DNA of 64,000 bases from Streptomyces hygroscopicus (GCF_026168105.1 NZ_LBMW01000014.1:1-64000), one strand, 5' to 3'. Shown: positions 1-8,916, counted from the stretch's first letter. Made by a program: numbers and translations. The notes: generated by a model not told the origin, from the letters alone.

Positions 1-149
1 TCCGACGTACGCGTCGTCGTCATCGACTGCACCGACACCGGGGCCCCGCCCCCGACCGCCACCGGCCCGACATGGATCTGCCGCGCCTTGCGCCGCGCGG
101 CGATCGGCCGGGCCGGTACCTCGGGGACGCCCAAGGGAACGGCGGTCAT
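1..149 (-). CDS. ispG: 4-hydroxy-3-methylbut-2-enyl diphosphate synthase (IspG/GcpE), N-terminal part
   Basis: Only the first 49 codons lie in the window; the gene runs off the left edge. The reverse strand reads from an ATG at 149 as [11 protein letters not shown] and soon reaches [13 protein letters not shown], the well-known IspG N-terminal signature. IspG is the Fe-S enzyme of the MEP pathway that makes HMBPP, a precursor of IPP and DMAPP. The start lies 4 nt past the hpnH stop codon, so it is the next gene of the hopanoid operon and ties isoprenoid supply to hopanoid synthesis. Identification rests on a short but very characteristic segment. Confidence 0.9.
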   Translation of the reverse strand, partial: MTAVPLGVPEVPARPIAARRKARQIHVGPVAVGGGAPVSVQSMTTTRTS

Positions 150-153
150 GGCG

Positions 154-1194
154 TCACCCGTGATTTCCGGAGTCCGCCGAGTTCCCCGAGACGGTCTCGC
201 GCATGGCCCTCAGCGACTCCTTGAGGGAGCCCATGGTGGCCAGCACGGCGGTGGGCTCATAGCCGCAGTGCGCCATGCAGTTGGCGCAGCGCGGGTCCTT
301 GCCGCGGCCGTACGTGTCCCAGTCGGTCTTCTCGATCAGCTCCCGGTACGTCGGCACGTATCCGTCGCTCATCAGATAGCAGGGCCGCTGCCAGCCGAAG
401 AGCGAGTAGTTCGGGATCGCCCAGGCCGTGCACGGGAAGTCGACCTTGCCCTCGAGGAAGTCGAGGAACAGCGGCGAGTGGTTGAGCCGCCAGCGGCGGC
501 GATTGCCGCCCGCGAAGGCCTTCCTGAACAGTTCGCGGGTCTGCTCCACGCCCAGGAAGTGTTCCTGGTCGGGCGCCTTCTCGTAGGCATACGCGGGCGA
601 GATCATCATCTCGTCCACCTTCAGGTCGTCATTGAGGAAGTTGAGCACCTCGATGACCGTCTGCGGGGTGTCCGTGTTGAAGAAGGTCGAGTTGGTGGTG
701 ACCCGGAAGCCGCGCTGCTTGGCCTCCTTGATGGCCTCCACGGCCTCGTCGAACACGCCCTCCTTCGCCACGGACTCGTCGTGCCGCTCCCGCAGGCCGT
801 CGATGTGCACGGCGAACGCGAAGTACGGCGACGGCGTGAAATCGTCCATCTTCTTGCGCAACAGCATGGCGTTGGTGCACAGGAAGACGTATTTCCTTCG
901 CGCCACCAACTGCCTTACGATCTCGTCGATCTGCGGGTGCATCAGCGGCTCGCCGCCGGCGATCGACACCATCGGCGCACCTGACTCGAGCACCGCTCCG
1001 ACGGCCTGGGCCACCGGCATGCGCTGCTTGAGCACTCCCGCCGGGTGCTGGATCTTGCCGCAGCCCTCGCACTTCAGGTTGCAGGCGAAGAGGGGTTCCA
1101 GCTCGACGATGAGCGGAAACTTGTCCCGCCTGCGCAGCTTCTGTTCGAAGAGATACGTCGCCACCTTGATGGTCTGGCGCAGCGGCATGGCCAT
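154..1194 (-). CDS. hpnH: adenosyl-hopene transferase HpnH (radical SAM)
   Basis: HpnH is the B12-independent radical SAM enzyme that joins a 5'-deoxyadenosyl group to hopene, the first step towards extended (C35) hopanoids. The protein has 346 aa, typical of the family, with the CxxxCxxC cluster motif CNLKCEGC at C38, C42 and C45 and a C-terminal cysteine group ([15 protein letters not shown]). The start was set at [10 protein letters not shown] because GGAGGTGAG sits at proper distance before that ATG and homologues begin there; an upstream in-frame ATG would add 13 residues. It lies 5 nt after hpnG and just before ispG. Confidence 0.95.
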   Translation of the reverse strand: MAMPLRQTIKVATYLFEQKLRRRDKFPLIVELEPLFACNLKCEGCGKIQHPAGVLKQRMPVAQAVGAVLESGAPMVSIAGGEPLMHPQIDEIVRQLVARRKYVFLCTNAMLLRKKMDDFTPSPYFAFAVHIDGLRERHDESVAKEGVFDEAVEAIKEAKQRGFRVTTNSTFFNTDTPQTVIEVLNFLNDDLKVDEMMISPAYAYEKAPDQEHFLGVEQTRELFRKAFAGGNRRRWRLNHSPLFLDFLEGKVDFPCTAWAIPNYSLFGWQRPCYLMSDGYVPTYRELIEKTDWDTYGRGKDPRCANCMAHCGYEPTAVLATMGSLKESLRAMRETVSGNSADSGNHG

Positions 1195-1199
1195 CTGGC

Positions 1200-1841
1200 T
1201 CACCTCCTGGGGAGCAGCAAGGAACGGTGCCATTCGAAGAAAGCGGGAAGGACGGCACGAAGAACACGGAAAGCTGATATTCCACCGCGCAACGTGCCGA
1301 TTCGGACCAGTTCATGTTCTGGAGCGTCCACGACCACCCGGACGGCCGCAACCGGGCGTGCGCCGGTGCGCACGGCGCTGTGGAGGGTGGCCGCGGACTC
1401 CATGTCGACCGCGATCGCACCGGTCGCGAGCAGTTCCGAGCGTTCCTGGCCACGGACGACGTGCTCCGAGCCGGTGAGCGGTCCGGTGTGGACCGTGCGC
1501 GCCGGGACGGCGCGCATGAGTGCCTTGACCAGCAGGTCGGTGCCCGTGCACGGGGTGGTGCCGCGCGGGTCCCGGGTCTCCTCGGCGACCACCAGGTCGC
1601 CGGGGTGCATCCCGGGGGCGAGACCCGCGCAGAAGCCCGTGGCGAGGACGGCCGCCCCGGCGAGGGCCGGGTCGGCGAGCACCCGGGTGACCGAGCGTTC
1701 GGCGGCCCGGGGCCCCATACCCGTACGGAGTACGGTGAGAGGCCCGTCGGCGCCGCCGCGGTCGCCGCTGCGCAGGGCGAGATGCTCGATGCCGAGCGCG
1801 CAGGCGATCAGCAGCGGCGCCGGACCGGGCTTCTGGCTCAT
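1200..1841 (-). CDS. hpnG: HpnG-type nucleoside phosphorylase (adenosylhopane adenine release)
   Basis: This 213-aa protein belongs to the purine nucleoside phosphorylase/MTA nucleosidase fold. In hopanoid pathways HpnG removes adenine from adenosylhopane, giving ribosylhopane or its phosphate. Visible family features are the N-terminal ALGIEHLAL segment, the glycine-rich TGFCAGLAPG loop near residues 65-75 and VDMESAA, the nucleoside-binding signature with its conserved Met-Glu. Its ATG overlaps the squalene-hopene cyclase stop as ATGA, so it is translationally coupled. Assignment rests on fold motifs plus its place between shc and hpnH. Confidence 0.88.
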   Translation of the reverse strand: MSQKPGPAPLLIACALGIEHLALRSGDRGGADGPLTVLRTGMGPRAAERSVTRVLADPALAGAAVLATGFCAGLAPGMHPGDLVVAEETRDPRGTTPCTGTDLLVKALMRAVPARTVHTGPLTGSEHVVRGQERSELLATGAIAVDMESAATLHSAVRTGARPVAAVRVVVDAPEHELVRIGTLRGGISAFRVLRAVLPAFFEWHRSLLLPRR

Positions 1842-3841
1842 CGGCTCCCCTTGGCCTCGGCGAACGGCTCGCCGTGCACGAAGCGGCCGAGCGCGGTGAG
1901 CGGGAAGACCTGCCGGTAGAGGTGGTAGTTGATGGAGAAGTCCCAGGGGAAGCCCGTCCCCGTGAAGTACGGCTCGTCCCAGGAGCCGTCCTCGTTCTGG
2001 GTCTGGGCGAGGAACCCGACGCCGCGCTCCACGGCCTTGGACTCGCTCTCCCCTCCGGCCAGCAGCGCGAGCAGCGCCCAGGCCGTCTGGGAGGCGGTGG
2101 AGGCGCCCCGGCCGCTCCACTCCTTGACGTACTTGTAGGAGCGCAGGTCCTCGCCCCAGCCGCCGTCGTCGTTCTGGACGCGCTCCAGCCACGCGACGGC
2201 CCGGCGGATCGCCGGGTGCGCGGCCGGGATCCCGGCCGCGACCAGCGCGGGCACCACGGAGCCGGTTCCGTAGACGTAGTTGACGCCCCAGCGCCCGAAC
2301 CAGGAGCCGTCGGGCTCCTGTTCGGCCAGCAGCCATTCGATGCCCCGGCGGGTACGCGGGTCGTGGGAGAGGCCCTCGACCGCCAGCATCTCCACGACGT
2401 GCGCGGTGACATCGGCGGACGGCGGGTCGATGACCTCGCCGAAGTCGCAGAACGGCAGCCGGTTGGGGAACGGGCTCGTGTTGTCGACGTCGAACGCGCC
2501 CCACGCGCCGTTCCTCGACTGCATGCCGAGGTTCCAGCGCACCGCGCGCCCGATGGCTTTCTCGATCCGCTCCGGGTCGTGGTGCCGGACGCGCCGCAGG
2601 GCGAGGGCGACCTCGGCGGTGTCGTCGATGTCGGGGTAGTTGTCGTTGTGGAACTCGAACGCCCAGCCGCCGGGGGGCAGCCCGGGTCGTCTCACCGACC
2701 AGTCGCCGGGACGGACGATCTGCTCGCCGAGCATCCAGTCGGCGGCCTTCACCAGCTGCGGGTGGTCGGCGGGGACGCCCGCGTCGGCGAGCGCGATCGT
2801 CGCGAGGCAGGTGTCCCACACCGGCGACTGACACGCCTCGATCATGCGGGCCCCGTCCTCGCGCCACACCGCGAAACGGTCCAGCGACGCGAGTCCCTCG
2901 CGCATCACGGGGTGCTCGAGGTCGTAGCCGAGCAGGTGCAGGGCGATGATCGAGTACACCGCGGGCGGCTGGATTCCGCCCCAGCAGCCGTCGTTCTCCT
3001 GCCGCTCGATGATCCAGCGGGCGGCGGTGTTCATCGCGGCCCTGCGCAGCCGACGCGGGGCGACCTTGCGGAACTGGTGCAGCGCCTTGTCGAGCCGCTG
3101 GAAGACGCCGTCCCAACTCGCCACCGGGCCGAGGGGTTTGCTCGGGCTGGGGTTGCTCGCATCGGTGTGCAGCTCATCGAGCGGGAACGGCGCGGGCCGC
3201 ACCGGGCGCTTGGCCGACACGATCGTCAGCGGCACGATCGTCTGCCGCGCCCAGCACCCGAAGTCGTAGATGTTCAGCGGCACCCACGTCGGGAAGTAGA
3301 TGAGCTCCGGCGGCAGTTCCGGCAGGTCCTCCCACTTCCACCAGCCGAACAGCGCGAGCCAGATCCGGGTGAAGACGCGGGCGGCGGCGATGCCGCCCTG
3401 CTCGCGGATCCACGCGGAGGCCTTCGCCATGTGGGGTTCGTCCGGCGCGTCTCCGGCCAGGCGCAGGGCGACGTACGCCTCGATGGTGGCGGACAGTTCG
3501 CCGGGTCCGCCGTAGAAGGTGGCCCAGGTGCCGTCGTCGCGCTGCTCGCCGCGGATGAACAGGGCGGCGGCGTGGGTGGTCCGCTCGTCGCGGATGCCCA
3601 GGAACTGGCGGAGCAGCAGGTCTTCGGCGTCCATCGTGACGTTGGTCTCGAGGTCGCCCTTCCACCAGCCCTGGGCGTCCTGCCGCGCCAGCAGGAAATC
3701 CGTCGCGCGCCGCATGGCGCGCTCGGCGCCCTCTCGAATGCCGACCGTCCCGGCCGCCTCCGGGTGCGGTGCACTGGTTTCGCTGGCCGAGGCAGCGCGA
3801 GGCGGCAGGGCCCCGGTGCTTCCGTCGGTCGTCGCTGTCAT
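1838..3841 (-). CDS. shc: squalene-hopene cyclase
   Basis: This class II triterpene cyclase turns squalene into hopene at the membrane. It is 667 aa long. The catalytic DxDD box is DIDDTAE, with aspartates at 404, 406 and 407. Several QW repeats are visible, such as QDAQGWW near 54, QENDGCW near 281, QNDDGGW near 556 and QNEDGSW near 615. The start at 3841 is preceded by a GAAGGGGAAG ribosome site; the longer frame upstream is Arg/Ser-rich and looks non-coding. The stop overlaps the hpnG start. It is the central enzyme of the operon. Confidence 0.97.
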   Translation of the reverse strand: MTATTDGSTGALPPRAASASETSAPHPEAAGTVGIREGAERAMRRATDFLLARQDAQGWWKGDLETNVTMDAEDLLLRQFLGIRDERTTHAAALFIRGEQRDDGTWATFYGGPGELSATIEAYVALRLAGDAPDEPHMAKASAWIREQGGIAAARVFTRIWLALFGWWKWEDLPELPPELIYFPTWVPLNIYDFGCWARQTIVPLTIVSAKRPVRPAPFPLDELHTDASNPSPSKPLGPVASWDGVFQRLDKALHQFRKVAPRRLRRAAMNTAARWIIERQENDGCWGGIQPPAVYSIIALHLLGYDLEHPVMREGLASLDRFAVWREDGARMIEACQSPVWDTCLATIALADAGVPADHPQLVKAADWMLGEQIVRPGDWSVRRPGLPPGGWAFEFHNDNYPDIDDTAEVALALRRVRHHDPERIEKAIGRAVRWNLGMQSRNGAWGAFDVDNTSPFPNRLPFCDFGEVIDPPSADVTAHVVEMLAVEGLSHDPRTRRGIEWLLAEQEPDGSWFGRWGVNYVYGTGSVVPALVAAGIPAAHPAIRRAVAWLERVQNDDGGWGEDLRSYKYVKEWSGRGASTASQTAWALLALLAGGESESKAVERGVGFLAQTQNEDGSWDEPYFTGTGFPWDFSINYHLYRQVFPLTALGRFVHGEPFAEAKGSR

Positions 3842-3995
3842 GGCTTCCCCTTCGTGCAGTCGTGCGAGTCGTGCTGCTGTGGGTCCGCCGTCGGCCGGTG
3901 CGCGTCCGCAGGGTGGGCTCCCGGGGCCCGGCCGAGCCGAGCACCTGGGCGCGCACCGGTCGGCGACTACGCGAGGTGTATTCGAGCGATAGTGA

Positions 3996-5150
3996 TCATC
4001 TCTTTCGTACGACGACGAAGTCCGCGAGCGCCGTGAACTGCGCGCGCACCTGCGCGGGCATCGGTACCGAGTCCAGGGCCTCGACGGCGATCGCATGCTG
4101 GCGACGCGCCTCCTGGGCGGTCCACTCGCGGCCGCCCGCCTCCTCGATGAGCGCGGCGCGCGCGGCGAACTCCTCCTCGGAGAAGTTCTCGAAGTCGCTG
4201 CTCTTGGCGTCCTCGGAGAGAATCTCGCCGAGCCGCTCGGAGGCGGGTCCGCCCGCCGCCAGAGCGGCCACGACCGGCAGGGACTTCTTGCGCTGGCGCA
4301 GATCGCTCCAGGTCCGCTTTCCGGTGGCCTCCGGGTCGCCCCAGATGCCGAGGAGGTCGTCGACGGCCTGGAAGGCCAGGCCGAGGTGGTAGCCGTACTT
4401 CTCCAGGGTGTCTGCGGTGCGGTCGTCGGCGCCGCCCAGGACCGCGCCGATGGAGGAGGCGCAGGCGAGCAGGGCGCCGGTCTTGTTGCCCTCCATCTCC
4501 AGGCACTCGGCGACGCTGACGCGGTCGCGGTGCTCGTAGGAGATGTCCTGCGCCTGACCGTCGATCAGGGCGCGTGTGGCGGTGGTCAGACGCCGGGCGG
4601 CACGTCCGGCCTCGACGGTGCCGAGCTCCAGAAGGATCTCGCCCGCGAGGGCGAACAGGGCGTCGCCGACGAGGATGGCCTGCGCGGGTCCGTGCACCTT
4701 CCAGACGGTGTCGCGGTGACGGCGCTGTTCGTCGCCGTCCATCAGGTCGTCGTGCAGCAGCGAGAAGTTGTGCACCAGTTCGACCGCGACCGCGCCGGGC
4801 ACGCCCACCTCGGGGGCCTGGCCCGCGGCCTGCGCGGAGAGCAGGGCCAGCGCAGGGCGCACGGCCTTGCCGCCGTCTCCGTCAGCGGGGTTGCCCTGGG
4901 CGTCGATCCAGCCGAAGTGGTAGGCGGCGACGGTGTCCATGGGCGGCGCCAGGCGGTCGACGGCCGCCCGCAGCACCGGGGTGGCCAGGGTCCGGCCGCG
5001 CTCCAGGAGCGCGGACACGTCCACCGCGGTCTCTCGAGCGGCCGTCTCGGCCGGGGGCACAGTGGGCACAGTCTCTCCTCTTGTTGCGATACCGGGTCTT
5101 GTTGCGATACCGGGGGTGCGGGGGTCCCTCCCGTGCGGATCGACGCTCAT
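3996..5150 (-). CDS. trans-polyprenyl diphosphate synthase of the hopanoid operon
   Basis: The 384-aa protein is an all-alpha prenyltransferase with the first aspartate-rich motif DDLMDGD at 134-140, giving the DDxxD box, and a second motif DDLLGIWGD. It probably makes farnesyl (or longer) diphosphate for the HpnC/HpnD/HpnE squalene route. The start at 5150 follows GGAGG and overlaps the hpnE stop by 4 nt (ATGA). The N-terminal 45 residues are low complexity and include a perfect 6-residue duplication from an 18-bp tandem repeat, so the extension is probably not catalytic. Chain length cannot be read from sequence with certainty. Confidence 0.93.
   Translation of the reverse strand: MSVDPHGRDPRTPGIATRPGIATRGETVPTVPPAETAARETAVDVSALLERGRTLATPVLRAAVDRLAPPMDTVAAYHFGWIDAQGNPADGDGGKAVRPALALLSAQAAGQAPEVGVPGAVAVELVHNFSLLHDDLMDGDEQRRHRDTVWKVHGPAQAILVGDALFALAGEILLELGTVEAGRAARRLTTATRALIDGQAQDISYEHRDRVSVAECLEMEGNKTGALLACASSIGAVLGGADDRTADTLEKYGYHLGLAFQAVDDLLGIWGDPEATGKRTWSDLRQRKKSLPVVAALAAGGPASERLGEILSEDAKSSDFENFSEEEFAARAALIEEAGGREWTAQEARRQHAIAVEALDSVPMPAQVRAQFTALADFVVVRKR
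5079..5114. repeat. 18-bp perfect tandem duplication in the polyprenyl synthase N-terminus
   Basis: The 18-bp unit at 5079-5096 recurs without change at 5097-5114. On the coding (minus) strand it duplicates six residues (GIATRP) in frame, in the variable N-terminal tail of the polyprenyl diphosphate synthase. It looks like a recent slippage event. Confidence 0.9.
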
Positions 5151-6592
5151 GCCGCCTCCTCGAAGAGGTCGGGGAGGTGGGCGCCGGACCGGCCCAGGGC
5201 GCTCAGCGCGGCGCCCGCCGCACTCACACCGCTGCGGACCGCACTCTCCATGGTCGCGGGCCACCCGGTGGCGGTCCACGCTCCGGCCAGGTAGAGGCCG
5301 GGGGCATTGGTGCGGGCGCCGGGCCGCAGCCGCCCGACGCCGGGGGTGGGGGCGAACGTCGCGGTCCGCTCCCGGGTCACGAAGAAGTCCTTCACCTCGG
5401 CGCCGCGTGCGGCGGGCAACAGCCTGCGCAGTTCCGGCAGATAGCGCTCGCGCAGTACGGCGACGGGCTCGTCGATCTCGTCCTGTGCGGCCGACTGCGA
5501 CAGCGCGAGGTACTGGCCCTCACGCAGTCCGGAGGCCTCGGTGCGGTCGAAGACCCATTGCACCGGGGAGCCGAGCGCCGCGAAGAACGGGCGCTTGAGC
5601 ACCGCGCGGTCGTAGACGACATGGACGTTGAGGATCGGCGCGGTGCCGATCTCGAGCAGCCGTTGGGGCATGTCCAGGGCGCCGGCGGGCAGCAGCTCAT
5701 GGGCCTCGCGCTGGGGTACGGCGAGGACGACCGCGTCGGCTTCGATGTGCTCGCCGGGAACCTGAACGCTCCAGCTCCCGTTTCCGTTGAGGGAGATGGA
5801 GGTGACGCGTGTACGGACCTCGGTACGGACACCCGCGGAGTCGAGCGCCTTGCGGGCCAGTCGGTCGTGCAGTTCGCCCAGAGGTACGCGGGCCCAGCCG
5901 ATGTCGGCTGCACCCGGGGCGGACAGCAGACCCGTCTTGAACACCATCGCGGCGAGCCCCAGCGAAGCATCGCCGGCCACCGCGTTGAGGGTGGCGACCC
6001 CGACCAGGTCCCACAGGGCCTCGACGGCGCGCGCCGACTGACCGTGCGCGGCCAGCCAGCTGCCGAAGTCCTGCGCGTCGAGCGCGGGATCCGCGAGGTC
6101 CAGTGCTCGGAGCGCCAGTGCGGCACGCCCGACTCTGGCACGTTCGGCGAGCGAGAGATGCGGGTAGGTGGCCAGGCTGCGCCCGAGATGCAGTGGCACG
6201 GGCAGGGCGTCGCGCCGCAGCCTGCCGAGCCGTCGTCCGGGGGTGCCGTCCGCGTCGAGAACGGGCACGTCGAGACGATCCTGCAGGGGCGCGAGCGAAG
6301 CTCCGTCGATGCGGTCGAGGAACCAACGGTACGCGGTGCAGCAGCGCAGATAGACATGCTGGCCGTTGTCGACGGTCAGATCGCCCCGGTGGAAGGAGAA
6401 GGCGAGACCGCCCAGGCGTGGGCGCCCCTCCAGCAGGGTGACCCGCACCCCGGTGTCGGCGAGCGCGAGCGCGGCCGTGATCCCGGCGAGCCCCGCCCCG
6501 ACCACCACGGCGGATGTCCCGGGGGCGGAGGGCGCCCCGGGCCGGTCCGGGGTGTGCGCGGCCGGCCCCCTGGGCTGTGTGCCGTCGGTCAT
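5147..6592 (-). CDS. hpnE: hydroxysqualene dehydroxylase HpnE (FAD-dependent desaturase family)
   Basis: HpnE reduces hydroxysqualene to squalene, the last step of the bacterial HpnCDE squalene pathway. The protein is 481 aa with an N-terminal FAD-binding Rossmann motif (GAGLAG at 32-37, followed by LLEGRPRLGGLAFSF) and a C-terminal FAD-contact region ending in GLYLAGAWTATGWPATME. The first 30 residues are a Pro/Ala-rich tail. The start follows GGGGAGG, and the ATG overlaps the stop of the preceding 46-aa ORF. It sits in the expected place between hpnD and the prenyltransferase. Confidence 0.93.
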   Translation of the reverse strand: MTDGTQPRGPAAHTPDRPGAPSAPGTSAVVVGAGLAGITAALALADTGVRVTLLEGRPRLGGLAFSFHRGDLTVDNGQHVYLRCCTAYRWFLDRIDGASLAPLQDRLDVPVLDADGTPGRRLGRLRRDALPVPLHLGRSLATYPHLSLAERARVGRAALALRALDLADPALDAQDFGSWLAAHGQSARAVEALWDLVGVATLNAVAGDASLGLAAMVFKTGLLSAPGAADIGWARVPLGELHDRLARKALDSAGVRTEVRTRVTSISLNGNGSWSVQVPGEHIEADAVVLAVPQREAHELLPAGALDMPQRLLEIGTAPILNVHVVYDRAVLKRPFFAALGSPVQWVFDRTEASGLREGQYLALSQSAAQDEIDEPVAVLRERYLPELRRLLPAARGAEVKDFFVTRERTATFAPTPGVGRLRPGARTNAPGLYLAGAWTATGWPATMESAVRSGVSAAGAALSALGRSGAHLPDLFEEAA

Positions 6593-6729
6593 CGCGCTGC
6601 CTCCCCTGCCGGTCTGCCGTCGTGCTTGAACGATGCACGGCAGACGGTCGCAGTCAGGGACGCCGCGCCGCAGCGGAGGGTTGCCTGCCGTTTTTCGCCG
6701 GTGGAGTCGCCTTGGAGCGGATTGTCCAT
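6589..6729 (-). CDS. 46-aa small ORF between hpnD and hpnE (resembles DUF6380 proteins)
   Basis: A small ORF fills the hpnD-hpnE gap exactly. Its ATG shares one base with the hpnD stop (TGATG), and its TGA overlaps the hpnE ATG. The product starts MDNPLQGDSTGEKRQATL and ends GRPAGEAAR; it is basic and has no membrane segment. I recall a Streptomyces family of this kind called DUF6380, with no known function. The perfect coupling on both sides suggests either a real hopanoid-associated peptide or a translated linker that carries ribosomes to hpnE. Confidence 0.72.
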   Translation of the reverse strand: MDNPLQGDSTGEKRQATLRCGAASLTATVCRASFKHDGRPAGEAAR

Positions 6730-7679
6730 CACGCACGCCTCCTGACGGTGCGGCGGGACACGTTCCGGGCATCGAGGCCCGACAGGCCGCGCACGGCGAC
6801 GTACGCCTTCTCCCGGCCCGGCAGCGAGACCCGGCCGCGCAGTACGGCCCCCGGCTCCCGCTCGATACGGTCCAGGAGCCGGCGGTAGATACCCGCCATG
6901 GCGGCGACACAGGCTCCGCTGCGCCGGTCCAGCATGGGCAGCAGCCGGTAACCCTCGGCGAAAAGGGCGCGGGCCCGACGCACTTCGAAGTGCACGAGGC
7001 CCGCGAAGTCGGAGCCCTCGGGTGGGGTCGACCCGTGGAACCCGGCCGAGCAGCCGAACTTGGCGAGGTCGTCGGCGGGCAGATAGACACGGCCGCCCTC
7101 GGCGTCCTCGCGGACGTCCCGGAGGATGTTCGTGAGTTGCAGCGCGAGCCCCAGAGTGTCCGCATACTCCGGCGCGCGCTCCGCGCCGCGCGCCCCCGGT
7201 TCCGTCCCGAACACGCCGAGCGAGAGCCGTCCGATGGCCCCCGCCACACAGCGACAGTAGATCTTCAGGTCGTCCCAGGTCTCGTAGGTCCGGCCGTGCA
7301 CGTCCATGAGGACGCCGTCGATGAGCTCGTCGAGGCCGCCGAGCGGGATCGGGAAGTGCCGGGCGGCGTGAGCGAGGGCCACCGCGACCGGGTCGGTGTC
7401 GTCCTCGGCCACCTCCCCGCTGCGGATCCGGGCCAGCAGCGCCCGGGTCTCCTCGAGCCGCGCCGTCTTCACGTCGGCCGTCAGCACGCCGTCGCCGATG
7501 TCGTCGACCCGCCGGGAGAACGCGTAGAGCGCCGACATCGCACGACGCTCGGGCGTCGACAGGAGCCTGATGCCGTACGCGAAGTTACGGGCCTGCTGCC
7601 CGGTCACGGCCTCGCAGTAGCTGTACGCGGCGAGTACCGGTGGGGACACGCGCTGTTCCGACTCCACGGTCCGGATCAC
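6729..7679 (-). CDS. hpnD: presqualene diphosphate synthase HpnD
   Basis: HpnD condenses two farnesyl diphosphates to presqualene diphosphate. The 316-aa protein has the squalene/phytoene synthase fold with the first aspartate motif DDIGDG at 59-64 and a second motif in DVREDAEGGRVYLP. The start codon is GTG at 7679, overlapping the hpnC stop as GTGA; the protein begins VIRTVESEQRVSPPVLAAYSY, matching known HpnD N-termini. Its partner enzymes HpnC (upstream) and HpnE (downstream) complete the route to squalene. Confidence 0.95.
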   Translation of the reverse strand: MIRTVESEQRVSPPVLAAYSYCEAVTGQQARNFAYGIRLLSTPERRAMSALYAFSRRVDDIGDGVLTADVKTARLEETRALLARIRSGEVAEDDTDPVAVALAHAARHFPIPLGGLDELIDGVLMDVHGRTYETWDDLKIYCRCVAGAIGRLSLGVFGTEPGARGAERAPEYADTLGLALQLTNILRDVREDAEGGRVYLPADDLAKFGCSAGFHGSTPPEGSDFAGLVHFEVRRARALFAEGYRLLPMLDRRSGACVAAMAGIYRRLLDRIEREPGAVLRGRVSLPGREKAYVAVRGLSGLDARNVSRRTVRRRA

Positions 7680-8578
7680 CCCTCTCCTCGCAGAGTCACG
7701 CCCACCTCGCGCAGCAACCGGAGCTTGCCGTGCTTGGGGGGGCCGGGAAGTACGTCGTATTCGGCGGCGGCGATCGCGTGGATCGCCGCCCTTCCTCCCG
7801 CCACGAAGCCCGCGAGCAGCAGCCTCAGCCTGCCGTGGACGCTACCCACGAGAGGGGCGCCTTCATTCAGGAGTAGGCGGGCGCGTTCCGCTTCGTACGC
7901 AACCAGGGCGCGCACCGATGCGCCTGCTGTGCGCGTGGCGAGATCCGCCTCCTGGACATGAAAGCGCTTCATGTCCTCCGCGGGCAGATAGATCCGGTCG
8001 CGGCCGAGGTCCTCGGCGACGTCCTGGAGGTGTTCGACGATCTGCAGCGCCGTGCAGACGGCGTCGGAGCGGCGGATGCGCTCGGGGGTGGAGGTGCCGG
8101 TGACGGCCAGCACGAGGCGGCCGACCGGGTTGGCGGACAGTTCGCAGTACGCGAGGAGTTCGTCATAGGTCTCGTACCGCTTGACGAACTGGTCCTGGCG
8201 GTTGGCGGCGATCAGGCCGAGGAACGGCTCGGGGGTGAGGCCGGCGCGCCGGACCGTCGGCTGGAGGCGCCGCAGGAGGGGGTGACGGGGCGTCGAGTCG
8301 AAGACCCTGCGCAGGTCGGCCTCGAAGGCGTCGAGAAGGACGAGCCGGTCCTCGGCCTCTTCCGGCGACACGCCGAGAAGCCGGGCATCGCCGCCACCGG
8401 GGGCGAGGTCGCCGTCGCCGATGTCGTCGACCAGGCGGGCGAAGCCGTAGACGGCCATCAGGTCGGCGCGCCAGGCCCTGGGCAGGAAAAAGGGCGCCAC
8501 GGGGAAGTTCTCGTCCGCGGCCTTCTCAAGGGTGCCACGCGCCGGGTCGCCGGTGCGCGCCGTCCCGGCTTGGGTCAC
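7676..8578 (-). CDS. hpnC: hydroxysqualene synthase HpnC
   Basis: HpnC converts presqualene diphosphate to hydroxysqualene. The 300-aa protein belongs to the squalene/phytoene synthase family, with DDIGD at 51-55, the segment NFPVAPFFLPRAWR typical of HpnC, and a second aspartate motif in QDVAEDLGRDRIYLP. I chose the GTG at 8578 because it overlaps the stop of an upstream 21-codon ORF; a longer frame starting at 8608 adds ten residues that overlap that ORF out of phase. It is the first enzyme gene of the hopanoid operon. Confidence 0.93.
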   Translation of the reverse strand: MTQAGTARTGDPARGTLEKAADENFPVAPFFLPRAWRADLMAVYGFARLVDDIGDGDLAPGGGDARLLGVSPEEAEDRLVLLDAFEADLRRVFDSTPRHPLLRRLQPTVRRAGLTPEPFLGLIAANRQDQFVKRYETYDELLAYCELSANPVGRLVLAVTGTSTPERIRRSDAVCTALQIVEHLQDVAEDLGRDRIYLPAEDMKRFHVQEADLATRTAGASVRALVAYEAERARLLLNEGAPLVGSVHGRLRLLLAGFVAGGRAAIHAIAAAEYDVLPGPPKHGKLRLLREVGVTLRGEG

Positions 8579-8640
8579 CGCTCGCCACCCGACGCGGAGA
8601 CGGCACATGCCTCGCGGAGCTGGAGACCTTCCGTAGCCAT
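8575..8640 (-). CDS. 21-aa upstream ORF coupled to hpnC
   Basis: An ATG at 8640 opens a 21-codon frame (MATEGLQLREACAV then SASGGER) whose TGA overlaps the hpnC GTG start by the same 4-nt GTGA arrangement used elsewhere in this operon. A GGGAGA ribosome-site-like sequence lies about ten bases before the ATG. It may be a leader peptide that couples translation into hpnC, or a chance frame. Function unknown. Confidence 0.45.
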   Translation of the reverse strand: MATEGLQLREACAVSASGGER

Positions 8641-8916
8641 TGCCGTCACATCTCCCGTTCTACACCGCCGACCCAATACATCCTATTTCGGACACGCCGC
8701 TCGACTGCCCGCGCAGCGCGACAGGTGTGGGGGTGTAGGGCATTATCGCCCCACTTGCCGCGAATCAGCACCGGTACAGCTTACGTTGTACAGCGCAGTG
8801 AGCTTCCTCGGGGTGTCCTGCGCATCACAACAACACACCGATTGGCGTCAAGATTCCTAAGAACAAACAGAGTTGGCGTTTCCTTTGCAGACGCGGGGCC
8901 CCGCCGGAGCGAGGAC
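8641..8916 (-). promoter_or_regulatory. probable hopanoid operon promoter region
   Basis: This 276-bp gap separates hpnC from the ABC permease gene transcribed in the same direction. It is less GC-rich than the coding sequence around it. On the minus strand TAGGAT (8680-8685) fits a Streptomyces vegetative -10 and would start transcription about 33 nt before the small upstream ORF, but I see no good -35. The dyad TGTACA-N8-TGTAC lies further upstream, near 8775-8793. No other gene is seen. Confidence 0.4.

Noticed and set aside
88..984. Long plus-strand frame opposite hpnH
   Set aside because: Mirror frame caused by high GC third positions; it lies opposite a clear radical SAM gene and has no recognisable domain.
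1874..4036. 720-codon plus-strand frame opposite squalene-hopene cyclase
   Set aside because: Antisense shadow of shc; composition (Val/Gly/Arg/Asp-rich) is typical of reverse-frame artefacts and no ribosome site is present.
5089..5160. Separate small gene between hpnE and the prenyltransferase
   Set aside because: The sequence is the N-terminal tail of the prenyltransferase itself, with the start coupled to hpnE.
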